DNA of 6,750 bases from Actinomycetospora sp. Lineage in GTDB: Bacteria; Actinomycetota; Actinomycetes; Mycobacteriales; Pseudonocardiaceae. The stretch covers positions 1 to 6,750 of the forward strand of contig JAICLN010000239.1 of NCBI GenBank assembly GCA_025925615.1. The letters run 5' to 3'. The first letter of the stretch is position 1. Each line of letters opens with the position of its first letter. The notes under the pieces are model-generated. The model made no database searches, was not told the DNA's origin, and worked only from the letters and a program-made list of their open reading frames with translations. Positions 1 through 5,228 of this stretch are shown one piece after another. The translations under genes were made by a program, and so were the position numbers.

Positions 1-1
1 C

Positions 2-1393
2 GGGCTGTGGTTCGCGACGGCGGCCGTGCTCGCGGCGGGCACCCGCCGGACGCGGCGCGGGGCGACGCGCGGTGTCATGGCGATCGGCCTGGCCAGCCTG
101 GCCGCGAACGGCGTCCTCAAGCCCCTGGTGCCGCGGCGGCGTCCCGCGGCGGACCTGCTGCCGGCCGCGCGTGCCCTCCCCGACCGGCCCACCTCGTCGT
201 CGTTCCCCTCCGGGCACTCCGCCTCGGCGATGGCCTTCGCGGTCGGGGTCGCCCTGGAGAGCCCGCGGACCGGACTGGCCCTCGCACCGCTGGCCGCGAC
301 CGTCGCCTACTCGCGCGTTCACGTCGGCGTGCACTGGACCAGCGACGTCGCGGTCGGCTCCGCCCTCGGGGCGGGGATCGCGCTGCTGACACAGCGCTGG
401 CTGACCCGGCGTCCCATCGACGAGGCGATCGCGCGGCCCTGGGCGGACGCGCCGGAGCTCGTCGACGGCGAAGGCCTGTCGATGGTCGTCAACTCCGGCT
501 CCGGGCGGCCCGGCTCCGACCCCATGGAGGAGATCGCGGCGGCACTGCCGAAGGCGCACCTGGTGCGGCTCGACCCCGGCGACGATCTCGTCGCGCTGCT
601 CAAGGAGGCGGCCGAGCACCCCGGGACGAGGGCGCTCGGGATCGCCGGGGGCGACGGGTCGGTGGCCGCCGCCGCGCGGATCGCCGAGGACCTGGACCTG
701 CCGCTGGCCGTCATGCCCGCCGGCACGCTCAACCACTTCGGGCGCGACGTCGGCGTGTACGACCTTCAGGAGGTCGTCGACGCGACCGGGGCCGGCGAGG
801 CGGTGGCGGTCGACATCGCCGAACTGCACGCCTACTCGGCCTCCACCGATCCCGACGGCGGCGAGCGCGTGGTCTTCGTCAACACCGCGTCCTTCGGCGG
901 CTACCCCGAGATGGTCCGCCTGCGCGAGAAGTGGGAGGACCGCTGGGGGAAGTTCCCGGCGGCCTCCGCGGCGCTGATCACGACGCTGCGGCGTGCCCGG
1001 CCGCTGCGGTGCCGCATCGACGGCGTCGAGACCCCGGTGTGGATGCTCTTCGTCGGCAACGGCCCCTACGCCCCGTCCGGGATGGCGCCCTCGTACCGGC
1101 CACGCCTGAACTCCGGGCTGCTGGAGGTCCGCTACCTGCGCGCCGACCGCCGCTTCTCCCGGGCGCGGGCGGTCTTCGGGCTGCTGTTCGGGACGCTCGG
1201 GCACACCCGCACCTATGTCGAGCACACCGCGACGACGCTGGACGTCGAGCTGCTCGACGGCCCGGTGGAGGTCGCCACCGACGGCGAGGTCATGGTCTCC
1301 GGGGAGCGGCTGCGCTTCTCGGTGGCCGAGCACAAGGTGCCGGTCTACCGCCGTGACGAGTCCCGCTGGCCGCAGCGCGCCTCGCTCTGGTGA
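2..1393 (+). CDS. PAP2 phosphatase / diacylglycerol kinase-like fusion protein (5' end cut off)
   Basis: This is a fusion of an integral-membrane PAP2 lipid phosphatase and a diacylglycerol/sphingosine-kinase-type catalytic domain. Counting from the GTG at 26, the PAP2 signature is complete: K-x6-RP at residues 32-40, PSGH at 61-64, and SR-x5-H-x3-D at 96-107 with catalytic His103. Hydrophobic stretches surround these motifs. The kinase half starts near residue 150 and has the nucleotide-binding GGDGS at 208-212, PAGTLNHF at 231-238 and the usual beta-rich C-terminal end (ATDGE near 417-421). The frame stays open to the window edge and encodes hydrophobic residues (GLWFATAA) ahead of the GTG, so the true start and first membrane helices lie outside. 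In this family such proteins are thought to dephosphorylate and phosphorylate lipids at the membrane; the substrate cannot be read here. The gene converges on prcA and is probably unrelated to the proteasome. Confidence 0.9.
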   Translation, partial: GLWFATAAVLAAGTRRTRRGATRGVMAIGLASLAANGVLKPLVPRRRPAADLLPAARALPDRPTSSSFPSGHSASAMAFAVGVALESPRTGLALAPLAATVAYSRVHVGVHWTSDVAVGSALGAGIALLTQRWLTRRPIDEAIARPWADAPELVDGEGLSMVVNSGSGRPGSDPMEEIAAALPKAHLVRLDPGDDLVALLKEAAEHPGTRALGIAGGDGSVAAAARIAEDLDLPLAVMPAGTLNHFGRDVGVYDLQEVVDATGAGEAVAVDIAELHAYSASTDPDGGERVVFVNTASFGGYPEMVRLREKWEDRWGKFPAASAALITTLRRARPLRCRIDGVETPVWMLFVGNGPYAPSGMAPSYRPRLNSGLLEVRYLRADRRFSRARAVFGLLFGTLGHTRTYVEHTATTLDVELLDGPVEVATDGEVMVSGERLRFSVAEHKVPVYRRDESRWPQRASLW

Positions 1394-1415
1394 GGCTCAG
1401 GCGGGGCGGGCCTCA
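1391..1415. terminator. Possible shared bidirectional terminator between the PAP2/DAGK gene and prcA
   Basis: A perfect 6-bp inverted repeat, TGAGGC (1391-1396) and GCCTCA (1410-1415), encloses a 13-nt G-rich loop. The left arm contains the TGA of the plus-strand gene and the right arm contains the stop of prcA, so one stem covers both convergent stops. There is no T-run on either side. A short stem in GC-rich DNA can arise by chance, so this is a candidate only. Confidence 0.3.
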
Positions 1416-2219
1416 GGCATCCGCGCCGCCCGCGCCGGAGACCTCGTCACCGGCGCCGGTGTCCTCGGCGTCGGGCTCCGAGGACGTGGCCCCGGCGGGC
1501 AGCAGCTCCGCCAGCGCCGCCCCGGACACCCGCCGGAACGCCCGGCGGCCGCGGCGCGCGCGGTCGAGCAGGGCGACCTCGAGGGCGTCGACGCCGAGGC
1601 TGCGCTCCTCCGACGACGAGGCGGACGAGCTGCTCGACGACGAGGAGCCGTTCTGGGCGCCCAGGGCCTCGAGCGCGATCCGCAGCGCCGCGCGGGTGTC
1701 GAGCCCGTCCTCGTAGGAGGAACGCAGCGCGGCGGACACCGGCTCGGTGGTCCCGCCCATGACCACGAACTGCGGCTCGTCGGAGATCGAGCCGTCGTAG
1801 GTGATGCGGAAGAGCTGGTCGCGGTCCGGGGTCTCCCCCACCGCGGCGACGCACAGCTCGACCTCGAAGGGCTTCTGCTGCTCGATGAAGCTCGCCCCGA
1901 GGATCTGGGCGTAGGCGTTCGCCAGCGCGCGGCCCGAGACGTCGCGACGGTCGTAGGAGTAGCCCTGCACGTCGGCGTAGCGGATGCCGGCGCGGCGCAG
2001 GTTCTCGAACTCGTTGTAGCGGCCGACCGCGGCGAACCCGAGCTGGTCGTAGATCTCGGAGACCTTGCGCAGCGACTTGGAGCGGTTCTCCGCCACGAAC
2101 AGGACGCCGTCGACGCACGTCAGGACCACCACGCTGCGTCCGCGGGAGATGCCCTTGCGGGCGAGCTCCGAGCGGTCGCGCATCAGCTGGTCGACCGACG
2201 CGTAGAACGGCATCGTCAT
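1413..2219 (-). CDS. prcA: 20S proteasome alpha subunit
   Basis: PrcA forms the two outer seven-membered rings of the core particle, gates substrate entry and provides the pockets for the ARC/Mpa tail. The 268-residue product matches the mycobacterial protein closely: RSELARKGI (16-24), GVLFVAEN (38-45), YDRRDVSGR (89-97), RITYDGSI (138-145) and VVMGGTTEP (152-160). It has no catalytic Thr, as expected. The first ATG is chosen over the ATG two codons later because it aligns with the N-terminal gate segment of the mycobacterial protein and sits 10 nt after a GAGGAG. Two features are unusual: a serine-rich stretch at 190-204 (eight consecutive Ser, then A and three more Ser) in the loop before the last strands, and an acidic Gly/Ala/Asp/Ser tail from about 241. 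It lies 64 nt after prcB and is presumably co-transcribed and co-assembled with it. Confidence 0.97.
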   Translation of the reverse strand: MTMPFYASVDQLMRDRSELARKGISRGRSVVVLTCVDGVLFVAENRSKSLRKVSEIYDQLGFAAVGRYNEFENLRRAGIRYADVQGYSYDRRDVSGRALANAYAQILGASFIEQQKPFEVELCVAAVGETPDRDQLFRITYDGSISDEPQFVVMGGTTEPVSAALRSSYEDGLDTRAALRIALEALGAQNGSSSSSSSSASSSEERSLGVDALEVALLDRARRGRRAFRRVSGAALAELLPAGATSSEPDAEDTGAGDEVSGAGGADA

Positions 2220-2229
2220 GGCGGGCGGG

Positions 2230-2235
2230 CTCCTC
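2230..2235 (-). promoter_or_regulatory. Ribosome binding site of prcA
   Basis: GAGGAG on the minus strand lies 10 nt ahead of the ATG at 2219 and 16 nt ahead of the second in-frame ATG at 2213. The spacing supports the first ATG. A 4-bp CCTC/GAGG stem could partly cover it, but that is too short to claim control. Confidence 0.65.
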
Positions 2236-2283
2236 GGCGAGGTCGTGCGGGCAGGGGTGGGACTCGACGGGGTCGGGGTCGGC

Positions 2284-3132
2284 TCAGCCGCCGAGCCGTT
2301 CGCGGCGGCCGACGACGACGGCCTCGGCGACCGCGGCGACCTCGTCGTGGGGCAGCCGCACGGCGCCCTCGGCGTCGATGGCGACCACGATCGGATAGAT
2401 GTGGCGGACCGAGTCCGGGCCGCCGGTCGCCGAGTCGTCGTCCGCGGCGTCGTAGAGGGCCTCGACGATGGCGCGGACGCAGGCGTCGCGGTCGCCGTCG
2501 GGGTCGTGCAGCTTCTTGAGCGAGGACTTCGCGAACAGCGACCCGGAGCCGACCCCGGCGTAGCCGGCGTGCTCCTCGTAGCGCCCGCCGACGACGTCGA
2601 AGGACACGATCCGTCCGGCGCGCGCCGGGTCGGTGGCGTCGGGGTCGAAGCCCGCGAACAGCGGCACGTAGGACAGGCCCTGCATCGCGGCCCCGAGGTT
2701 GCCCCGGATCATCGACGCGAGCTTGTTCGACTTGCCGTCGAAGGTCAGCGGGACGCCCTCGAGCTTCTCGTAGTGCTGCAGCTCGACGGTGAAGAGCCGG
2801 ATCGCGTCGACGGCGAGGCCCGCGGTGCCGGCGATCCCGGCCGCGGAGTAGTCGTCGGTGACGTAGACCTTCTCCATGTCCCGCTGGGAGATCAGGTTGC
2901 CCATGGTGGCGCGCCGGTCGCCGGCGATGACGACGCCGCCGGCGTAGGTGGCGGCCACGATCGTCGTGCCGTGGGGCACCGACGCGACACCCTCCGGGGT
3001 CAGCCCGCGCCCGGTCGACGTCGGGAGCAGATCGGGGCGGGCGGCGGACAGGAAGTCGACGAACGAGGACGTGCCGGCGTCGAAGTACGCGGCGGGCAGC
3101 CCCGGGTGGACCCGGGACGACGTGGGATCCAT
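2284..3132 (-). CDS. prcB: 20S proteasome beta subunit (catalytic, Thr-1 protease)
   Basis: PrcB is the proteolytic subunit of the inner two rings. From the ATG at 3132 the product has 282 residues: a 55-residue propeptide ending in PHG, then the mature N-terminus TTIVA, so Thr56 is the expected nucleophile (Thr1) after self-cleavage. The other catalytic residues fall in the expected places: Asp72 (Asp17 in GDRR) and Lys88 (Lys33 in MEKVYV). Further family blocks are [37 protein letters not shown] and [17 protein letters not shown]. The frame is open to a GTG at 3252, but the extra 40 codons run through the hairpin region, have no family similarity that I recognise, and would leave the AAGGAG at 3145-3150 unused, so the inner ATG is preferred. 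The 144-nt gap from pup holds structure that could set PrcBA levels separately from Dop and Pup. Confidence 0.97.
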   Translation of the reverse strand: MDPTSSRVHPGLPAAYFDAGTSSFVDFLSAARPDLLPTSTGRGLTPEGVASVPHGTTIVAATYAGGVVIAGDRRATMGNLISQRDMEKVYVTDDYSAAGIAGTAGLAVDAIRLFTVELQHYEKLEGVPLTFDGKSNKLASMIRGNLGAAMQGLSYVPLFAGFDPDATDPARAGRIVSFDVVGGRYEEHAGYAGVGSGSLFAKSSLKKLHDPDGDRDACVRAIVEALYDAADDDSATGGPDSVRHIYPIVVAIDAEGAVRLPHDEVAAVAEAVVVGRRERLGG

Positions 3133-3144
3133 CGGTGGTCGTCG

Positions 3145-3150
3145 CTCCTT
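3145..3150 (-). promoter_or_regulatory. Ribosome binding site deciding the prcB start
   Basis: AAGGAG on the minus strand lies 12 nt ahead of the ATG at 3132. The spacing is slightly long, but this is the clearest Shine-Dalgarno match in the region. It argues against the longer frame beginning at 3252. Confidence 0.65.
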
Positions 3151-3169
3151 GTGTCTCGCGGCGGAAGGG

Positions 3170-3203
3170 CCGCCGTCCTCGGGCCTCCAGACGGGGACGG
3201 CGG
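3170..3203 (-). other. Alternative 9-bp hairpin that competes with the 13-bp pup-prcB hairpin
   Basis: CCGCCGTCC (3170-3178) is complementary to GGACGGCGG (3195-3203) with a 16-nt loop. The second arm overlaps one arm of the larger hairpin at 3196-3231, so only one of the two can form in the same RNA. This layout resembles an attenuator or processing switch upstream of the prcB ribosome binding site. The pairing is read directly; any regulatory role is inference. Confidence 0.35.
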
Positions 3204-3231
3204 GCCGGAACCCTAGTCCCGGCCCGCCGTC
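3196..3231 (-). terminator. Perfect 13-bp stem-loop between pup and prcB (terminator, attenuator or mRNA-stability element)
   Basis: GACGGCGGGCCGG (3196-3208) and CCGGCCCGCCGTC (3219-3231) pair without mismatch around a 10-nt loop. In the minus-strand RNA it follows the pup stop by about 45 nt and precedes prcB by 63 nt. No U-run follows, which is common for actinobacterial terminators but leaves function open. Since prcBA lies downstream, partial termination or transcript processing is more plausible than full termination. The loop contains one of the three TAGGGT hexamers. Confidence 0.55.
3210..3215 (-). promoter_or_regulatory. Candidate -10 element (TAGGGT) upstream of prcB
   Basis: TAGGGT fits the actinobacterial TANNNT -10 pattern and lies 77 nt ahead of the prcB ATG, in the loop of the 13-bp hairpin. 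It shares ACTAGGGT with the site ahead of dop. No convincing -35 was found. Confidence 0.3.
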
Positions 3232-3276
3232 ACCGCACTGCTGACTCACCACGCCGCGGGGGCGCGGGGAGTGGGG

Positions 3277-3471
3277 TCACTGGCCACCCTTCTGCACGTA
3301 GGCACGCACGAAGTCCTCGGCGTTCTCCTCGAGCACGTCGTCGATCTCGTCGAGGATGGTGTCGGTGTCCTCGCCGAGCTTCTCCCGGCGCTCCTGGCCC
3401 GCGGCGGTCGAGTCCTCGCCACCGTCGCCGTCGTCGCCACCGCCCTGCCGCTGGGTCTGTTCCTGCGCCAT
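3277..3471 (-). CDS. pup: Prokaryotic ubiquitin-like protein Pup
   Basis: Pup is the small modifier attached through its C-terminus to lysines of proteins marked for the proteasome. The 64-residue product has the same length as the mycobacterial protein. It begins MAQEQTQR, has a Gly/Asp-rich disordered section (10-20), then STAAGQERREKL, an acidic helix that binds the ARC/Mpa coiled coil (about 21-58) and the C-terminus VQKGGQ. The last residue is Gln, so Dop must deamidate it to Glu before ligation. Only two lysines are present, Lys31 and Lys61; the mycobacterial Lys7 is Gln here. A GGGAGG at 3477-3482, 5 nt ahead, supports the start. It lies 87 nt downstream of dop, consistent with coupled expression of modifier and activator. 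Confidence 0.98.
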   Translation of the reverse strand: MAQEQTQRQGGGDDGDGGEDSTAAGQERREKLGEDTDTILDEIDDVLEENAEDFVRAYVQKGGQ

Positions 3472-3505
3472 GGCTGCCTCCCGGGTGTGCGTGGTGCCGG
3501 ACCCG

Positions 3506-3511
3506 ACCCTA
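3506..3511 (-). promoter_or_regulatory. Candidate -10 element (TAGGGT) upstream of pup
   Basis: TAGGGT lies in the dop-pup gap, 34 nt ahead of the pup ATG, and shares the 10-mer TAGGGTCGGG with the site ahead of dop. The region 17-18 nt further upstream does not resemble TTGACA, so the promoter call rests on the hexamer and its repetition. Confidence 0.35.
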
Positions 3512-3558
3512 CCTGGCGCGGGGCCCGGAGAGCGGGACGAACATCACCTCGCCCGCCG

Positions 3559-5076
3559 TCAGCCCCGGGTCAGCGCCTCGACGAGCGCGGTGGCGTTCGC
3601 GGAGTTGTCGATGAGCTCCCCGACGTGCCCGCGGGTGCCGCGCAGCGGCTCCAGGGTCGGGATGCGTACCAGCGACTCGCGCCCGAGGTCGAAGATCACC
3701 GAGTCCCACGACGCTGCCGCCACCTCGGTCGGGTAGCGCTCCAGGCACCGGCCGCGGAAGTAGGCGCGGGTGTCCTCCGGCGGCTCGGTGACCGCGGCGC
3801 GGACGTCGTCCTCGCTGACCAGGCGCTTGATCGACCCGCGGGTGACGAGGCGGTTGTAGAGCCCTTTGGCCTGCCGGACGTCGGAGTACTGCAGGTCGAT
3901 CAACGAGAGCTTCGGGGAGTCCCACGGCAGGTTGTCGCGGTCGCGGTAGCTCTGGAGGAGCTTGAGCTTGGCGACCCAGTCCAGCCGGTCCGCGCAGCGC
4001 AGCGGGTCCTGCTCGAGGTCGTCCAGCACCGTCCCCCAGACGTCGAGGACCTCCTGGGTCATCGCGTCGACCTCGCCGCCCTGGGTCTCCTGCTCGTGCT
4101 TCCAGGCCCGCTCGAAGTACTGCCGCTGGATCTCCAGCGCGGTCATGGTGGAGCCGTTGGCGAGCTCGACCGTCGTCTGCAGCGTCGGGTCGTGGCTGAT
4201 CCGGTGGACCGAGCGGACCGGCTCGAGCAGGCGCAGGTCGTCGAACCGGATGCCGTCCTCGATCATCGAGAGCACCAGCGCCGACGTGCCGACCTTGAGG
4301 AAGGTCGAGTACTCGGAGAGGTTCGCGTCGCCGATGATCACGTGGAGGCGCCGGTACTTGTCGGCGTCGGCGTGGGGCTCGTCGCGGGTGTTGATGATCC
4401 CGCGCTTGAGGGTGGTCTCGAGGCCGACCTCGACCTCGATGTAGTCCGCGCGCTGCGAGATCTGGTAGCCGGGCTCGTCGCCGGAGGCCCCGAGGCCGAC
4501 CCGGCCGGCGCCGGTGACGACCTGGCGGGACACGAAGAACGGCGTGAGGCCGGTGATGATGCTCGGGAACGGCGTCTGGCGGGCGCACAGGTAGTTCTCG
4601 TGCGAGCCGTACGAGGCGCCCTTGCCGTCGATGTTGTTCTTGTACAGCTGGATGCGGCCGGTGCCCGGGACGGTGGCGGCGCGCTCGGCGGCGTCCTCCA
4701 TCACCCGCTCCCCCGCCTTGTCCCAGATGACGGCGCCGCGCGGGGTGGTGACCTCGGGGGCCGAGAACTCCGGGTGGGCGTGGTCCACGTAGAGGCGCGC
4801 GCCGTTGGTGAGGATGACGTTGGCGGCCCCGAGGTCGTCGAGGTCCCCGGTGTCCGGCGGCGGCCCGGCGCTCGGTCCCAGGTCGAAGCCCCGCGCGTCG
4901 CGCAGCGGCGACTCCACCTCGTAGTCCCAGCGGGCCCGACGCGCCCGCGGCACCTCGGCCGCCGCGGCGTAGGCCAGGACGACCTGGGTGGAGGTGATGA
5001 CGGGGTTCGCCGTCGGGTCGCCCGGAACGGAGATCCCGTACTCGATCTCGGTGCCCATGATGCGGCGCGCGGTCAT
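3559..5076 (-). CDS. dop: Deamidase/depupylase Dop
   Basis: Dop deamidates the C-terminal Gln of Pup to Glu and removes Pup from modified proteins. It belongs to the carboxylate-amine/glutamine-synthetase-like fold shared with the ligase PafA. The 505-residue product is near the mycobacterial length of about 499-500. Visible landmarks are the ATP/Mg-binding GTEIEYG with Glu10 and Glu12, [17 protein letters not shown] (50-66), the Dop-specific loop rich in Gly/Pro/Asp (about 67-84), YVDHAHPE with Asp98 matching the catalytic Asp95 of the mycobacterial enzyme, [18 protein letters not shown], and [25 protein letters not shown] as family blocks. The first ATG is kept because a start at codon 7 would remove the first strand before GTE. 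AGGG lies 7 nt ahead, or the message may be leaderless. PafA is ruled out by the loop and the similarity to Dop. It heads the dop-pup-prcBA set. Confidence 0.97.
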   Translation of the reverse strand: MTARRIMGTEIEYGISVPGDPTANPVITSTQVVLAYAAAAEVPRARRARWDYEVESPLRDARGFDLGPSAGPPPDTGDLDDLGAANVILTNGARLYVDHAHPEFSAPEVTTPRGAVIWDKAGERVMEDAAERAATVPGTGRIQLYKNNIDGKGASYGSHENYLCARQTPFPSIITGLTPFFVSRQVVTGAGRVGLGASGDEPGYQISQRADYIEVEVGLETTLKRGIINTRDEPHADADKYRRLHVIIGDANLSEYSTFLKVGTSALVLSMIEDGIRFDDLRLLEPVRSVHRISHDPTLQTTVELANGSTMTALEIQRQYFERAWKHEQETQGGEVDAMTQEVLDVWGTVLDDLEQDPLRCADRLDWVAKLKLLQSYRDRDNLPWDSPKLSLIDLQYSDVRQAKGLYNRLVTRGSIKRLVSEDDVRAAVTEPPEDTRAYFRGRCLERYPTEVAAASWDSVIFDLGRESLVRIPTLEPLRGTRGHVGELIDNSANATALVEALTRG

Positions 5077-5082
5077 GCCCCG

Positions 5083-5088
5083 ACCCTA
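5083..5088 (-). promoter_or_regulatory. Candidate -10 element (TAGGGT) at the dop start
   Basis: TAGGGT ends 6 nt before the dop ATG. That is the spacing of a -10 box to a transcript starting at the ATG itself, so dop could be leaderless. The AGGG within it could instead act as a weak ribosome binding site. The -35 region (CGGCGG at 17-nt spacing) is poor. Confidence 0.35.
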
Positions 5089-5112
5089 GTTGTCCCCGGG
5101 GGGCGCCGCCGT

Positions 5113-5137
5113 CGCCCGGGCGGACGGGTCCCGGGCG
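5113..5137 (-). other. 8-bp stem-loop upstream of dop
   Basis: CGCCCGGG (5113-5120) pairs with CCCGGGCG (5130-5137) around a 9-nt loop. It is the last of three consecutive stem-loops after the hydrolase gene. It may add to termination or lie just upstream of the dop promoter. Confidence 0.35.
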
Positions 5138-5146
5138 CGAGGGGAA

Positions 5147-5173
5147 CCCTCGGCCGATCTGGCCGACCGAGGG
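5147..5173 (-). terminator. Stem-loop, probable terminator of the arc-hydrolase transcript
   Basis: CCCTCGG (5147-5153) is complementary to CCGAGGG (5167-5173), and TCGGCC (5150-5155) is complementary to GGCCGA (5161-5166) around a GATCT loop, giving two overlapping fold choices. In the minus-strand RNA the structure is followed by UUCCCCUC, a weak pyrimidine run. Confidence 0.45.
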
Positions 5174-5191
5174 ACCGCGATGCGGGCCCCG

Positions 5192-5212
5192 CGCCGGAGG
5201 CGGCCTCCGGCG
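5192..5212 (-). terminator. Perfect 9-bp stem-loop just after the hydrolase stop
   Basis: CGCCGGAGG (5192-5200) and CCTCCGGCG (5204-5212) pair perfectly around a 3-nt loop, beginning 16 nt past the hydrolase stop. The placement and tight stem suit an intrinsic terminator of the actinobacterial type without a U-run. Confidence 0.5.
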
Positions 5213-5228
5213 ACGTTGCGCGTCCCGC

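Noticed and set aside
7..1356. Plus-strand frame overlapping the PAP2/DAGK gene
   Set aside because: It is Arg/Gly/Ala-rich without motifs, whereas the other frame carries all PAP2 and kinase signatures.
2218..3216. Plus-strand open frame antisense to prcB
   Set aside because: It mirrors a confidently identified PrcB and has biased composition (G, V, D, R) typical of an antisense shadow.
3133..3252. N-terminal extension of PrcB from the GTG at 3252
   Set aside because: It passes through the 13-bp hairpin, bypasses the AAGGAG ribosome binding site and makes a propeptide of 95 residues, much longer than the 57 residues in mycobacteria.
3246..3440. 64-codon minus-strand frame overlapping pup
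   Set aside because: It is Thr/Arg/Pro-rich, has no recognisable family and is out of phase with the clear Pup frame.
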